Shown here: piece after piece, positions 1 to 9,465 of the stretch | How the letters are laid out: the number at the start of each line of letters is the position of its first letter | Position numbering within the stretch: the first letter of the stretch is position 1 | DNA from: Paenibacillus pini JCM 16418 | GTDB taxonomy: Bacteria; Bacillota; Bacilli; Paenibacillales; Paenibacillaceae | Direction: 5' to 3' | NCBI RefSeq assembly: GCF_000576305.1 | Contig: NZ_BAVZ01000016.1 | Span: forward strand, 1 to 64,000 | Length of the DNA: 64,000 bases | The notes under the pieces: model-generated | Told to the model about the DNA's origin: nothing | The model's database searches: none | Seen by the model: only the letters and a program-made list of their open reading frames with translations | Position numbers and translations under genes: made by a program

Positions 1-1830
1 CGGTACCCCGCGCTGGGCGGAGCAGCGCGGGGTCTGAGCAGCCGAGCCGAGGCACTGGCCGGCGGCTCGTTCACGATGGCGCTGTTCGGAGCATTCAGCG
101 CCGGTAAGTCTTCCTTCGCCAATGCATTGCTTGGCGAAGATGTACTGCCCGTATCGCCGCATCCAACAACCGCGGCAATTAACCGCATTCTTGCACCTCA
201 GGATGATTTTAAACACGGTACAGCTCAGGTTAAGCTGAAGACTTTAGAGGCTCTGCAGGATGATCTGAATTATTCATTCTCTGTGCTGCATCTGGGCAAG
301 GCTACGATAGATGGTTGGAGACAAATTGCGAGTTCTTTATCGCCAGAAGGGATTCACCCTGCTGGACTTCCGCATTTTGGTTTTTTGAAGGCAGCAGCAT
401 TAGGCTGGGATCAAATACAAGCACAGTTAGGTACGACAATTACGGCGGACCTACAACAATATCATTCGTTTGTGGCTGATGAGTCTAGGTCATGTTTTGT
501 GGAAAGTATTGATCTATATTATAGCTGTCCTCTAACTGAACAGGGTATTGTACTTGTAGATACACCTGGGGCAGATTCACTACATGCAAGGCATACAGGG
601 GTAACTTTTCAATATATGAAGCATGCGGATGCTATTGTATTCGTAACTTATTATAATCATGCCTTTTCCAAAGGGGATCGTCAGTTCCTAACTCAACTGG
701 GTAGAGTAAAAGATAGCTTTGCGCTGGATAAGATGTTCTTTATTGTGAATGCATCCGATTTGGCATCCTCAGAAGATGAATTGCAGCAAGTCGTTACTCA
801 TGTGGATCAAAATTTACGTGCCCGTGGTATTCGACTGCCACATATCTATCCATTGTCTAGCATGAATGCGCTAGAGGCAAAAACTTCTGGTGATGAGGCT
901 CTTTATCAATCCAGTGGTTTTGCATCATTCGAAAAAGCGTTAGGAGAATTCGCGGGTGAAGAGTTGCCACGCCTGTCATTGCAGGCGGCTATTCAAGATG
1001 TCGCAGCTGCTCGCAAACGCGCACAAGAATGGAGCGCGATGGCAAAGCAGGATGAGGGAGCAAGGCAGAAGAGAATACAGCAATTGCTTGAAACGAAAGA
1101 AATAGCCGCTGAGCGGATTAAGACTTTTGGTACGGTAGATCTTAGTCGTGATATGGTACAGGAGATCCAGGAGCTTCTGTTTCATGTTCGTCAGCGAATA
1201 GGTTTTAATCTCGGTGAATTTTTCTTGGAAGCCTTTCATCCTTCCGTACTAAGAGAGGACGCAGGTCAACTGAAGCAGGTCTTTGTCGATTGCGGACGAG
1301 AGCTGGAGCGGACACTTGTGCGTGAATTGGATCAGGAACTTTGGGCTACGACTTTACGACTAGAAAATAAAGGTAAAGCACTTGTTCATACGGCAGCAGC
1401 AGCCACTGTCCAAGACATCCATGATCGGGATGCCGTTCTGTTGCTTACGATTCCTGAAGAAAAGAGCTGGCCTTCACCGGACTGGGGAGATCTTCAAATG
1501 GATGCATTTATAGATTGGTCATCCATGGCCTCCTCTTTTAAATCACCTAAAAACTTCTTTGAAGGCGGGGGCCGCGACAAATTGCGCCAAACCGTAGATC
1601 CGTTAATCAAAGAGGTACTTGGAGTGGCATCCGAAGAAAAACAGCAGCAATTAATCGACTTTTATTGCTCCCAAGCTGCTGGAGCGCAGGAACGGCAGGC
1701 TTCGATTATGCAGGAACAATTGAAGGACATGCTTCAATCCATGTTACAGATGTTGGAATCGCCAGATGACACAGAATCATGGGACTTGCTTGCTAATCAA
1801 TTGATGAGCATTGAACAAAGCATCCATTAA
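1..1830 (+). CDS. Dynamin-like GTPase, 5'-truncated by the window edge
   Basis: C-terminal part (about 610 residues) of a bacterial dynamin-family GTPase, a class that remodels or fuses membranes at the cytoplasmic face. Visible motifs are the P-loop GAFSAGKSS, the G3 motif DTPGADS and the G4-like NASD, followed by a long helical, Gln/Glu-rich stalk region. The reading frame is open back to base 1, and the first in-frame ATG lies only about ten residues before the P-loop, so it is not the real start. In the B. subtilis relative DynA (YpbR) two dynamin heads are fused in about 1,190 residues; this piece would fit the second head. The first 75 bases are much richer in GC than the rest of the gene. 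A hairpin terminator follows directly. Confidence 0.85.
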   Translation, partial: RYPALGGAARGLSSRAEALAGGSFTMALFGAFSAGKSSFANALLGEDVLPVSPHPTTAAINRILAPQDDFKHGTAQVKLKTLEALQDDLNYSFSVLHLGKATIDGWRQIASSLSPEGIHPAGLPHFGFLKAAALGWDQIQAQLGTTITADLQQYHSFVADESRSCFVESIDLYYSCPLTEQGIVLVDTPGADSLHARHTGVTFQYMKHADAIVFVTYYNHAFSKGDRQFLTQLGRVKDSFALDKMFFIVNASDLASSEDELQQVVTHVDQNLRARGIRLPHIYPLSSMNALEAKTSGDEALYQSSGFASFEKALGEFAGEELPRLSLQAAIQDVAAARKRAQEWSAMAKQDEGARQKRIQQLLETKEIAAERIKTFGTVDLSRDMVQEIQELLFHVRQRIGFNLGEFFLEAFHPSVLREDAGQLKQVFVDCGRELERTLVRELDQELWATTLRLENKGKALVHTAAAATVQDIHDRDAVLLLTIPEEKSWPSPDWGDLQMDAFIDWSSMASSFKSPKNFFEGGGRDKLRQTVDPLIKEVLGVASEEKQQQLIDFYCSQAAGAQERQASIMQEQLKDMLQSMLQMLESPDDTESWDLLANQLMSIEQSIH

Positions 1831-1848
1831 AATGGAATTCATATCCAT

Positions 1849-1887
1849 GTCAGGAAGCACTTTTACAGTGTTTCCTGACTTTTTTTT
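1849..1887 (+). terminator. Rho-independent terminator after the dynamin gene
   Basis: A 12-bp stem (GTCAGGAAGCAC pairing with GTGTTTCCTGAC, one G-T pair) with a 7-base loop is followed by a run of eight T residues. Confidence 0.9.
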
Positions 1888-1967
1888 GGGTGTGGCAGGG
1901 ATACCGAGGATAATGAATGATTTAGTCATTAACCTATGATTATGTCTAATGAATGACGATTAGTTGA

Positions 1968-1995
1968 CAAAGTAGCCCATTTATGACCTACTTTG
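1968..1995. promoter_or_regulatory. Inverted repeat, possible operator upstream of the ABC exporter
   Basis: CAAAGTAG and CTACTTTG form a perfect 8-bp inverted repeat with a 12-base spacer. The left arm overlaps a TTGACA hexamer (1964-1969), but no good -10 is seen at the right distance. The site lies about 100 bases before the exporter start, where a repressor of drug-efflux genes could bind. This is inference from position and symmetry only. Confidence 0.35.
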
Positions 1996-2092
1996 CTCTT
2001 TGCGACCTCAGGATAGACGATGGTAAACTTCATAAATATTCAATTTTTATGAATTATTATCTCATACTCACTGGACTTGAAGGAGGAGAACC

Positions 2093-3865
2093 ATGAATGT
2101 TCTCAGGCAACTGCAGGGATTTTTCTGGGCGAAGCGGAGTTATCTATATTTATCAATACTCTTCCTCGCCATAGCTACTGCGCTCGGGCTTGTAACCCCA
2201 ATCTTACTGCGGAAATTGATTGATGATGTGATCATGCCGAAGCATTTCGAAAACGTTCCCATGATTGCATTAACGGTCATTCTAGTCGTGATCCTAAAAG
2301 CAATGATGCAGTTTCTCAGCGGAATGCTGGGTGGAAGACTAGGGAACTACCTCGCGTACCGTTTGCGGAACGGATGCTATGAGAAACTGCAAGAACTATC
2401 TTTCCGCTATTATGACACGGCTAGAACAGGTGATTTAATGTCACGCCTAACTGGGGATCTGGAAGCGATCCGTCTTTTTATTGCTTTCGGTATACCGCAA
2501 ATTCTGAACACTATACTAATGGTTATATTCGGAGCCATTATGATGCTGTCGATTAGCTGGCAGTTAACCTTAGTAACGATGATTAGTATTCCATTTCTTG
2601 TTGTCGTTGCATTGAGATTTGAGAACCGGATTCATCCGGCGTTTCAAGAAATGAGGCTAGCACTTAGCTCGCTGACAACGTCAGTGCAAGAGAATATTAC
2701 CGGAGTGCGCACCGTTAAATCTTTTGCTCGCGAGCCTTATGAGGTAGACAAATTTTCGGAGAAAAATGAACGCTACAAGAATAATCAGATTTTCGCATCA
2801 ACCCTTTGGAGCCGCTATTTTCCACTCATGGAAATGCTCGCATGTGTGTGTGTGGTTATCCTGCTCGGTGTAGGTGGTACGCTTGTTATTCATAAATCAC
2901 TAACACTCGGAGGATTGGTCGCTTTTTTTAGCTTAATTTGGTACATAATTGGTCCGATGTGGAATATTGGTTATCTGATTAATAACTATACCCAGTCGGA
3001 AGCCTCAGGTGAACGTGTGCTTGAGCTATTGAATCAACAAGTTGACGTGAAGGATAAAGAAGATGCCGTGACGCTACGTGCTGAGGATGTTAAAGGTCAT
3101 GTTACATTTGATCATGTAACTTTCGCGTATGGGAATAAGTTACCTGCAGTTAAGGACATTCAATTGAATGCACCTTCAGGCTCCGTTATCGGAATTCTTG
3201 GCGGTACGGGTTCAGGTAAATCAACAATCATTCAGCTCCTAATGCATGCTTATAATGTGACTGAAGGTAGTATCCGACTTGATGGGGTTGATATTAAAGA
3301 TATTAAAGTTCAGAGTCTGAGAAGTCAGATCGCAACCGTATTCCAAGAGACTTTCTTATTCTCCTCCAGCATCCGTAATAATATCGCTTATGGATTAAAG
3401 GATGTAACGATGGATGAAATTATCAGAGCAGCAAAGCTTGCCAAAGCTCATGATTTCATCATGGAAATGTCAGAGGGCTATGACACGATTGTAGGCGAAC
3501 GTGGAATGGGACTCTCTGGAGGACAGAAGCAACGGATTGCCATTGCTCGTGCGCTACTGAAAAATCCGAAAATTCTCATTCTTGATGATGCTACTAGCGC
3601 CGTCGACATGGAAACAGAACATGAAATCCAGTCGGGATTCCAGGAAGTCATGAAGGGACGGACGACATTTATTATTGCTCACCGAATTTCATCATTACGT
3701 CATGCTGATGAAATCCTTGTCATGAACGAAGGGCAAATCGTGCAGCGGGGTAAACATGAACAGCTCATTGCGAAGCAAGGTCCTTACCAAGATGTATATC
3801 ATATTCAATATGCAGACCACATTGCCCGAATGAACGGTAATGCAGGAGAGCAGGTGAGTTCATGA
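2093..3865 (+). CDS. ABC exporter half-transporter, BmrC/YheI-like subunit
   Basis: Membrane-ATPase fusion of 590 residues: a six-helix exporter membrane domain (roughly residues 15-310) and a nucleotide-binding domain with Walker A GGTGSGKST (about 367), signature LSGGQ (about 474) and Walker B ILILDDATSAVD (about 494). The catalytic Glu after Walker B is Asp here, while the signature is canonical. The partner gene has the opposite pattern (catalytic Glu, degenerate signature). This is how heterodimeric type IV exporters such as B. subtilis BmrCD build one degenerate and one active ATP site. A strong ribosome site (GGAGGAG) precedes the ATG, and the stop overlaps the partner's start (ATGA). 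The likely role is multidrug efflux; the substrate is unknown. Confidence 0.9.
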   Translation: MNVLRQLQGFFWAKRSYLYLSILFLAIATALGLVTPILLRKLIDDVIMPKHFENVPMIALTVILVVILKAMMQFLSGMLGGRLGNYLAYRLRNGCYEKLQELSFRYYDTARTGDLMSRLTGDLEAIRLFIAFGIPQILNTILMVIFGAIMMLSISWQLTLVTMISIPFLVVVALRFENRIHPAFQEMRLALSSLTTSVQENITGVRTVKSFAREPYEVDKFSEKNERYKNNQIFASTLWSRYFPLMEMLACVCVVILLGVGGTLVIHKSLTLGGLVAFFSLIWYIIGPMWNIGYLINNYTQSEASGERVLELLNQQVDVKDKEDAVTLRAEDVKGHVTFDHVTFAYGNKLPAVKDIQLNAPSGSVIGILGGTGSGKSTIIQLLMHAYNVTEGSIRLDGVDIKDIKVQSLRSQIATVFQETFLFSSSIRNNIAYGLKDVTMDEIIRAAKLAKAHDFIMEMSEGYDTIVGERGMGLSGGQKQRIAIARALLKNPKILILDDATSAVDMETEHEIQSGFQEVMKGRTTFIIAHRISSLRHADEILVMNEGQIVQRGKHEQLIAKQGPYQDVYHIQYADHIARMNGNAGEQVSS

Positions 3866-5730
3866 ATCCAGAAGTGAATACGAAGCAACACCTTAAGCAG
3901 AAAAGTAGTAAAAGCAAAGGTACAAGCACGGGTCAAACAGGAGAACGATTCGTATATCAAGATGATGAAATCATGGATAAGTCCTTTGATTGGGGACAGT
4001 TTGCCCGTCTATTTGGATATATGAAACCGTACGCTAAGCAATTGCTACCTTTGGTCATACTAATGATGATTCTCGGAACAGTTACTAAATTAACGGTCCC
4101 ATTTCTAACGAGTCTTGCGATTGACAAGGCTATCGCACCTGAGGATGGAAACACCAGTCTGAAGATGTTATATATCATAACTGGCATTGTGTTGGTATTG
4201 TATATTGTTCAATGGCTAGCAAGCACGTACCGCATTAAATTCACCAATATTATTGGGCAACGTGTGATTTACGATTTAAGAACTGATTTGTTTAAGCATA
4301 TTCAGAAGCTATCCTTTAATTTCTTTGATAAAAGACCAGCTGGTTCAGTACTCGTCCGGGTGACGAATGATGTCAATTCGCTGCAAGAACTGTTTACGAG
4401 TGGTGTCGTTAACCTAATGATCGACTGTGTTCAATTGGTAGGTATCGTCGTTATTTTGCTCCTGATTAATTGGAAGTTAGGGCTTGCTGTGATTCTGACG
4501 GTGCCTTTGATGTTCTTTATTTCCACTAAATTACGAGTGAAAATTCGCCTTGCATGGCAAGTTGTCCGGATGAAGAACTCCCGGATTAACTCTCATTTGA
4601 ACGAATCTATTCAAGGTATTCGCGTGACTCAAGCATATACGCAAGAACAGGAGAATATTAAATTCTTCGATGAAGTGAACAATGATAGTAAAAAGTCATG
4701 GGATCGGGCATCAACCATGAACCAAGCTTTTGGTCCTCTTATTGAAATTACAGGGGGTCTAGGTACATTAATCTTATTCTGGTTTGGTGCATATCTGATT
4801 CAGCATGATCAGCTGACGGTCGGTTATCTGGTTGCTTTCTCAAGTTATGTAGGTAACTTCTGGGAGCCAATCAACCGGTTGGGCCAAATGTACAATCAAT
4901 TATTGGTGGCTATGGCTTCTTCGGAACGAATCTTTGAGTTTATTGACGAGAAGCCTAGCATTGATGATAAGCCTGGTGCGAAGCCCATTCCGCAAATTAA
5001 AGGCAATATTAAGTTAAAAGACATTGTATTTGAATACGAGAAGGGACGTCAGGCACTAAAAGGTATTAATCTCAATGTGGAGGCAGGCCAGAATATTGCC
5101 CTCGTCGGTCACACGGGTTCTGGTAAGAGTACAATTATTAACTTGCTCAGTCGTTTCTATGATATTACGAGCGGGAAAATTACGATTGATGGTTATGATA
5201 TCAGAGATGTCACGGTGGAGAGCTTGCGCAGTCAGATCAGTATTGTGCTTCAAGATACATTTATCTTCTCTGGAACCATTCGGGATAATATTCGTTTCGG
5301 ACGTCTGGATGCTACGGATGAAGAGATAGAGGATGTTGCAAAAGCGGTTGACGCGCATGAATTCATTATGAAGCTTCCAGGTGGCTATGATACTGAGGTT
5401 GAAGAACGCGGTAATATGCTATCTATGGGACAAAGGCAGTTGCTGTCCTTTGCCAGAGCATTGCTTGCAGATCCGCGCATTCTCATACTAGATGAGGCAA
5501 CGGCTAGTATCGATACAGAGACCGAGATCAAAATTCAGGAAGCTTTGAAGGTTCTGCTGAAGGGTCGTACTTCTTTCATTGTAGCTCACCGTTTGTCGAC
5601 GATTCGTCATGCTGACAAAATAGTCGTATTGGATCATGGAGAGATCAAAGAAGAGGGTAATCATAGTGAACTAATGCAACATCAAGGCACGTACCACGGA
5701 TTAATCGAAGCACAATTTCGGTTCGTATAA
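3862..5730 (+). CDS. ABC exporter half-transporter, BmrD/YheH-like subunit
   Basis: Partner of the preceding gene, 622 residues. A charged Lys/Ser-rich N-terminal tail of about 50 residues leads into a six-helix membrane domain, then an ATPase domain with Walker A GHTGSGKST (about 416), a degenerate signature LSMGQ (about 519) and Walker B with the catalytic Glu (ILILDEATASID). The degenerate signature plus intact catalytic Glu complements the Asp-substituted Walker B of the upstream protein, which strongly supports an obligate heterodimer. Translational coupling through the four-base ATGA overlap fits equal synthesis of the two subunits. Related BmrD proteins are slightly longer at the N-terminus. 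Confidence 0.9.
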   Translation: MNPEVNTKQHLKQKSSKSKGTSTGQTGERFVYQDDEIMDKSFDWGQFARLFGYMKPYAKQLLPLVILMMILGTVTKLTVPFLTSLAIDKAIAPEDGNTSLKMLYIITGIVLVLYIVQWLASTYRIKFTNIIGQRVIYDLRTDLFKHIQKLSFNFFDKRPAGSVLVRVTNDVNSLQELFTSGVVNLMIDCVQLVGIVVILLLINWKLGLAVILTVPLMFFISTKLRVKIRLAWQVVRMKNSRINSHLNESIQGIRVTQAYTQEQENIKFFDEVNNDSKKSWDRASTMNQAFGPLIEITGGLGTLILFWFGAYLIQHDQLTVGYLVAFSSYVGNFWEPINRLGQMYNQLLVAMASSERIFEFIDEKPSIDDKPGAKPIPQIKGNIKLKDIVFEYEKGRQALKGINLNVEAGQNIALVGHTGSGKSTIINLLSRFYDITSGKITIDGYDIRDVTVESLRSQISIVLQDTFIFSGTIRDNIRFGRLDATDEEIEDVAKAVDAHEFIMKLPGGYDTEVEERGNMLSMGQRQLLSFARALLADPRILILDEATASIDTETEIKIQEALKVLLKGRTSFIVAHRLSTIRHADKIVVLDHGEIKEEGNHSELMQHQGTYHGLIEAQFRFV

Positions 5731-5795
5731 TTTATTTTACAAACGCATTACATTAGCTTAATAGCCCTCTAATCATTGCAAAATAATCAATTTAC

Positions 5796-5832
5796 TCCAT
5801 ATATCTCCTATTTATTTGGAGAGAAATATGGA
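5796..5832 (+). promoter_or_regulatory. Hairpin in the leader upstream of purT
   Basis: TCCATAT and ATATGGA pair as an outer stem, and CTCC and GGAG as an inner stem, around a short AT-rich loop. There is no T-run after it, so it is not a simple terminator. I saw no purine-riboswitch core or PurR box in the same leader. The role is unknown. Confidence 0.35.
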
Positions 5833-5934
5833 ATAATTGTGACTTTTGCAGAAAAATGTCGGAGCATGCTTGCATTCTTTCGCAGAAACCCTGAAAATAT
5901 AAGTTGAGAGAGACTTATTAGGGGGGAATGGGAA

Positions 5935-7125
5935 GTGGTGTGGGGTGCTCCTTTTTCTGCACATGCCAAAAAGATGCTGCTATTAGGCAGCGGTGAATTG
6001 GGAAAAGAAGTGGTTCTTGAAGCTCAGCGTTTGGGAGTCGAGACCATTGCCGTGGATCGTTATGCAGATGCTCCTGCGATGCAGGTTGCACACAGGTCCC
6101 ATGTGATTGATATGCTCGATGCCGAATCCCTGAAAGTCATTATTCAGCGGGAGAAGCCGGATCTGATTGTTCCAGAAATTGAGGCGATTGCAACTCATGT
6201 CTTACTGGAGCTGGAGGAAGAAGGTTATAACGTCATTCCAACCGCTCGTGCGGCAAGATTGACAATGGACCGTGAAGGTATTCGCCGCTTGGCAGCGGAA
6301 ACTTTGAAGTTGCCAACCGCAGACTACCGTTTTGCGAATAGCTTGGATGAACTGAAAGAAGCTGTAGCTGACTTGGGCACACCTTGTGTGATTAAGCCGA
6401 TTATGAGCTCTTCAGGAAAAGGCCAGAGCGTATGTCGCACTCCGGATGATGCGGTTGACTGCTGGAATGCAGCTCTCGAAGGTGGACGAGCTAAGAGTAC
6501 TCGAGTGATCGTAGAATCTTTCGTTACGTTTGAAAGCGAGATCACACTGTTAACCGTTCGATCCGTAACTGGAACGACGTTTTGTCAGCCGATTGGTCAC
6601 ATTCAGCGTGATGGAGATTATGTTGAATCATGGCAGCCTCATTTTATGAGTGAAGCTCACCTGTTAGAGGCGCAGTCCATTGCAAAAGCGATTACAGACG
6701 AACTTGGGGGATACGGCCTTTTTGGCGTAGAGTTGTTTGTCACTGCTGATGGAATTGTGTTTAGTGAAGTATCACCGCGTCCTCATGACACCGGTATGGT
6801 GACTATGATTACGCAAGACTTATCGGAATTTGCACTGCATGTCAGAGCTATACTCGGTCTACCGATTACATCAGTAGAACTTCTTACGCCTGGTGCCTCA
6901 GCAACCTTAAAAGCTGAGCGTACTAGTGCCCATTTTGTTGTCAGTGGTATAGAAGAAGCACTTCGCTTGCCCCGTACCCAAGTTCGTGTATTCGGCAAGC
7001 CCGAAACGAAACCAGGGCGGAGAATGGCAGTCGCTTTAAGTGCAGACCAGGATATCGAGAAAGCACGGAACACGGCGAAGCAAGCCGCAAGTCTTTTAAA
7101 AGTGGAGGAAATTAATCATGAATAG
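5935..7125 (+). CDS. purT: Formate-dependent phosphoribosylglycinamide formyltransferase (PurT)
   Basis: ATP-grasp enzyme of 396 residues that makes formyl-GAR from GAR, formate and ATP in purine synthesis, bypassing the folate-dependent PurN step. Family blocks are clear along the whole length: the N-terminal LLGSGELGKEV, AVDRYADAPAMQVAHRSHV, VPEIEAIAT, the glycine-rich ATP-grasp loop KPIMSSSGKGQS, and the C-terminal EVSPRPHDTGMVT. The start is GTG, in a GTG-GTG pair behind a GGGGGG ribosome site; no ATG lies in frame nearby. The gene overlaps the following GNAT gene by eight bases, so they are probably co-transcribed. Confidence 0.95.
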   Translation: MVWGAPFSAHAKKMLLLGSGELGKEVVLEAQRLGVETIAVDRYADAPAMQVAHRSHVIDMLDAESLKVIIQREKPDLIVPEIEAIATHVLLELEEEGYNVIPTARAARLTMDREGIRRLAAETLKLPTADYRFANSLDELKEAVADLGTPCVIKPIMSSSGKGQSVCRTPDDAVDCWNAALEGGRAKSTRVIVESFVTFESEITLLTVRSVTGTTFCQPIGHIQRDGDYVESWQPHFMSEAHLLEAQSIAKAITDELGGYGLFGVELFVTADGIVFSEVSPRPHDTGMVTMITQDLSEFALHVRAILGLPITSVELLTPGASATLKAERTSAHFVVSGIEEALRLPRTQVRVFGKPETKPGRRMAVALSADQDIEKARNTAKQAASLLKVEEINHE

Positions 7126-7579
7126 TAGTTTATCTGCTCCTACCTTGCAAATTCGCAAATCCCAATGTAACAGTGACTTGAATGCGGTGATCAGCTTAAT
7201 GCGTCAGTTAAGCTATCCAACAACCGTAAATGTGATGCGTGAACGCATGGAAGCTTCCGAAACCAATCCCTCGTCCTGCACACTAGTGGCAGAGCTTGAT
7301 GGTGAAGTCGTAGGTATGATAGCTTTAAATCAGATTTTCTCTTATGCAAAAAGCGAAAAGGCTACTCAAGTGTCAGCCCTTATTGTCTCCGAAGAGCACC
7401 GTCATCAAGGCCTTGGTAAACGCTTGATAAACAGTGCTGAGGAGTGGGGAAGAGCACAAGGCAGTAAGATCTTGTTTCTTACCAGCGGAAATCGTGTTGA
7501 ACGTGCACCTGCACATGCTTTCTATGAACATATCGGTTTTGAAAAAACGGGTTACCGTTTCAGCAAAAAATTGAAATAA
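7118..7579 (+). CDS. GNAT-family N-acetyltransferase
   Basis: Small acetyltransferase of 153 residues with the GNAT acetyl-CoA-binding motif A (VSEEHRHQGLGKRLI, about residues 90-104) and a C-terminal block with YEHIGFEKTGYRFSKKL typical of the fold. Its start lies inside the end of purT, with GTGGAGG as ribosome site, so the two genes form one unit. The substrate cannot be read from the sequence. A strong terminator follows the stop codon. Confidence 0.85.
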   Translation: MNSSLSAPTLQIRKSQCNSDLNAVISLMRQLSYPTTVNVMRERMEASETNPSSCTLVAELDGEVVGMIALNQIFSYAKSEKATQVSALIVSEEHRHQGLGKRLINSAEEWGRAQGSKILFLTSGNRVERAPAHAFYEHIGFEKTGYRFSKKLK

Positions 7580-7599
7580 TTTATATGAAAAATGTACGT

Positions 7600-7627
7600 A
7601 CCCATCCCGATTTCGGATGGGTTTTTT
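7600..7627 (+). terminator. Rho-independent terminator after the GNAT gene
   Basis: ACCCATCC pairs with GGATGGGT across a 7-base loop, and six T residues follow. Confidence 0.9.
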
Positions 7628-7676
7628 AGTTTAACTTTGGCATTCCATTCAAATGGATTTGTCATATTTCTTCATA

Positions 7677-7705
7677 TTTACAATATTTCCGAAGTAAGAT
7701 AGAAT
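7677..7705 (+). promoter_or_regulatory. Sigma-A promoter of the sugar-sensing/mgl locus
   Basis: TTTACA, a 17-base spacer and TAGAAT form a good vegetative promoter about 70 bases before the response-regulator start. Confidence 0.65.
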
Positions 7706-7720
7706 ACGTGAGTAAATTAA

Positions 7721-7734
7721 TGAAAGCGATTTCA
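7721..7734. promoter_or_regulatory. cre site (CcpA operator)
   Basis: TGAAAGCGATTTCA matches the cre consensus TGWNANCGNTNWCA at every position. It starts about 15 bases downstream of the -10 hexamer, a position where CcpA-HPr(Ser-P) would block transcription. It implies that preferred sugars repress the sensor genes, and through them the mgl transporter. Confidence 0.75.
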
Positions 7735-7776
7735 ATTATATGTTTTTCTGAAAATAAAGCACAAAGGTGGTGAACC

Positions 7777-9465
7777 ATGTATAAATTGCTGCTAGTAGAA
7801 GACGAAGAAGATGTAAGGGATGGATTGATTGAAGAGATTCACTGGGAAAGCATTGGATATGAGGTGGTTGATAGTGCTGAGAATGGACGAGAAGCAATGG
7901 ATCTCGTCGATCGATACCTACCCGATGTCGTTGTAACCGATATACATATGCCATTTATGGATGGTTTGCAGCTTGCGAGTTGGATTCGCGAACATCACCC
8001 GATGATTAAGATTATCATTCTAACGGGTTATGATGAATTTGAATATGCGCAGAAAGCCATAAAGCTGCAAATCGATGAATATATACTTAAACCCTTTTCT
8101 TCACAAGAGCTAATAGAAGTTCTTCTTAAAGTTAAAAGGCATATGGAAGCTGAAATGGCAGAGAAGGAGAATGTTCAAATTTTAAAGGAGCATTATCGCA
8201 AAAGCATTCCTGTGCTCAGGGAGCTTTTTTTGTCTTCCATGGTAACTCGAAAGCTAACTATTCACGAGATTGAAGAGAAAAGTGCAAGCTATGGAATGGA
8301 TTTATCTGGCCAAGCTTTTATGGCTGCAGCCATCAGAATTGATTATGTACACGAAGATCTAGATCGGGAGATAGATCAACAAATGGCTGGAAATCTGAAA
8401 AGTTCAGTTTCATTAAAATATACAGAAGACCGCTATCTTCAGTTATTTGCTGTTTATAATGTGGCTGATGAAATTTGCCAGAAAACATCCGGATTTAAAG
8501 TGTTCATCCATCATGATGAGTGCGTCCTGCTGGCTGTAGGCAAACAGGCAGATCTGGAGATACTAGCTGAGCGTATGCTTACTTTACTAGAAGAGATTCG
8601 CCAAAACGTACATAAATACGTCAAGCTTACCGTCACTTCCGGGGCAGGATCTGTATTTCAGCACATTGCGGATGTTTATCAATCTTATAAGGAGGCGCTT
8701 CAGGCTCTAGATTATAGACTGATTCTTGGCAACAATCGTGTAATTTGGATTAATGACGTGGAAACACGGCGTTACGACTCACTTCATTTTGATGAACAGA
8801 AGGAGCATGATTTAGTTCGTTCAATTAAATTAGGCACATTGGAAGAACTGACAGCAACAATGGATAGTTTATTCAGTGACTTAAGTATGAAACAATTATC
8901 CGTTAAAGATTGTCAGGTCTATTTACTAGAAATGCTGACCTCCATTATGAAAATAGCCAAGGAATTTAATATTGAGCTAGAAGAGCTTTTCGGTAGCGCC
9001 GATTTTTTATTTACGGACATGTTTAAATATAACAACTTACAGGAAGTGAAGCAGTGGGCTTATGGTCTGTGTTCTAAGCTTCGAAGTAGCATCGCATTAG
9101 GCCGACAGTCAGGTTACCGTCAGTTGGTGAACGATGCAAAGGACTATATCCGTAAGCATTACGCAGAAAGCGACATCTCCATTCGTAAAGTTTGCAATCA
9201 TTTGCATATCAGTACCGGCTATTTCAGTAGTATTTTTAAGAAGGAAGTAAAAATGACTTTTGTAAATTATTTAATGCAGATCCGAATGGATGCCGCAAAG
9301 GAAATGCTGAGAACAGGAGATATGAAGGCATTTGAAATTGCAGAGAAAATTGGATTTGCTGATCCGAATTATTTTAGCTTCTGCTTCCGCAAAAAATTTG
9401 GTATCTCGCCAAAAGAATATAGGAATGGAAGCCGAGGTGTAGAACCATTTGAAAATACAAGATAA
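7777..9465 (+). CDS. YesN-type response regulator (receiver plus AraC DNA-binding domain)
   Basis: Response regulator of 562 residues. The N-terminal receiver has the acidic pocket (VEDEED), the phosphorylation site Asp55 (VVTDIHMPFMDG) and the conserved Lys in ILKPF. A long linker is followed by an AraC/XylS double helix-turn-helix (about residues 455-555) ending in the classic block IAEKIGFADPNYFSFCFRKKFGIS (quoted in part: YFSFCFRKKFG). It is the cognate regulator of the kinase encoded next, whose TTG start lies inside this gene's end. The likely target is the mglBAC operon downstream. The promoter with a cre site lies upstream. Confidence 0.92.
   Translation: MYKLLLVEDEEDVRDGLIEEIHWESIGYEVVDSAENGREAMDLVDRYLPDVVVTDIHMPFMDGLQLASWIREHHPMIKIIILTGYDEFEYAQKAIKLQIDEYILKPFSSQELIEVLLKVKRHMEAEMAEKENVQILKEHYRKSIPVLRELFLSSMVTRKLTIHEIEEKSASYGMDLSGQAFMAAAIRIDYVHEDLDREIDQQMAGNLKSSVSLKYTEDRYLQLFAVYNVADEICQKTSGFKVFIHHDECVLLAVGKQADLEILAERMLTLLEEIRQNVHKYVKLTVTSGAGSVFQHIADVYQSYKEALQALDYRLILGNNRVIWINDVETRRYDSLHFDEQKEHDLVRSIKLGTLEELTATMDSLFSDLSMKQLSVKDCQVYLLEMLTSIMKIAKEFNIELEELFGSADFLFTDMFKYNNLQEVKQWAYGLCSKLRSSIALGRQSGYRQLVNDAKDYIRKHYAESDISIRKVCNHLHISTGYFSSIFKKEVKMTFVNYLMQIRMDAAKEMLRTGDMKAFEIAEKIGFADPNYFSFCFRKKFGISPKEYRNGSRGVEPFENTR

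Noticed and set aside
76..78. ATG at the left edge as the start of the dynamin gene
   Set aside because: The frame is open to base 1 and the P-loop follows within about ten residues; bacterial dynamins have more sequence before it, so the true start is outside the window.
5731..5934. Purine riboswitch or PurR box before purT
   Set aside because: Only a simple hairpin is visible; neither the riboswitch core nor a CGAA-type box pair was found.
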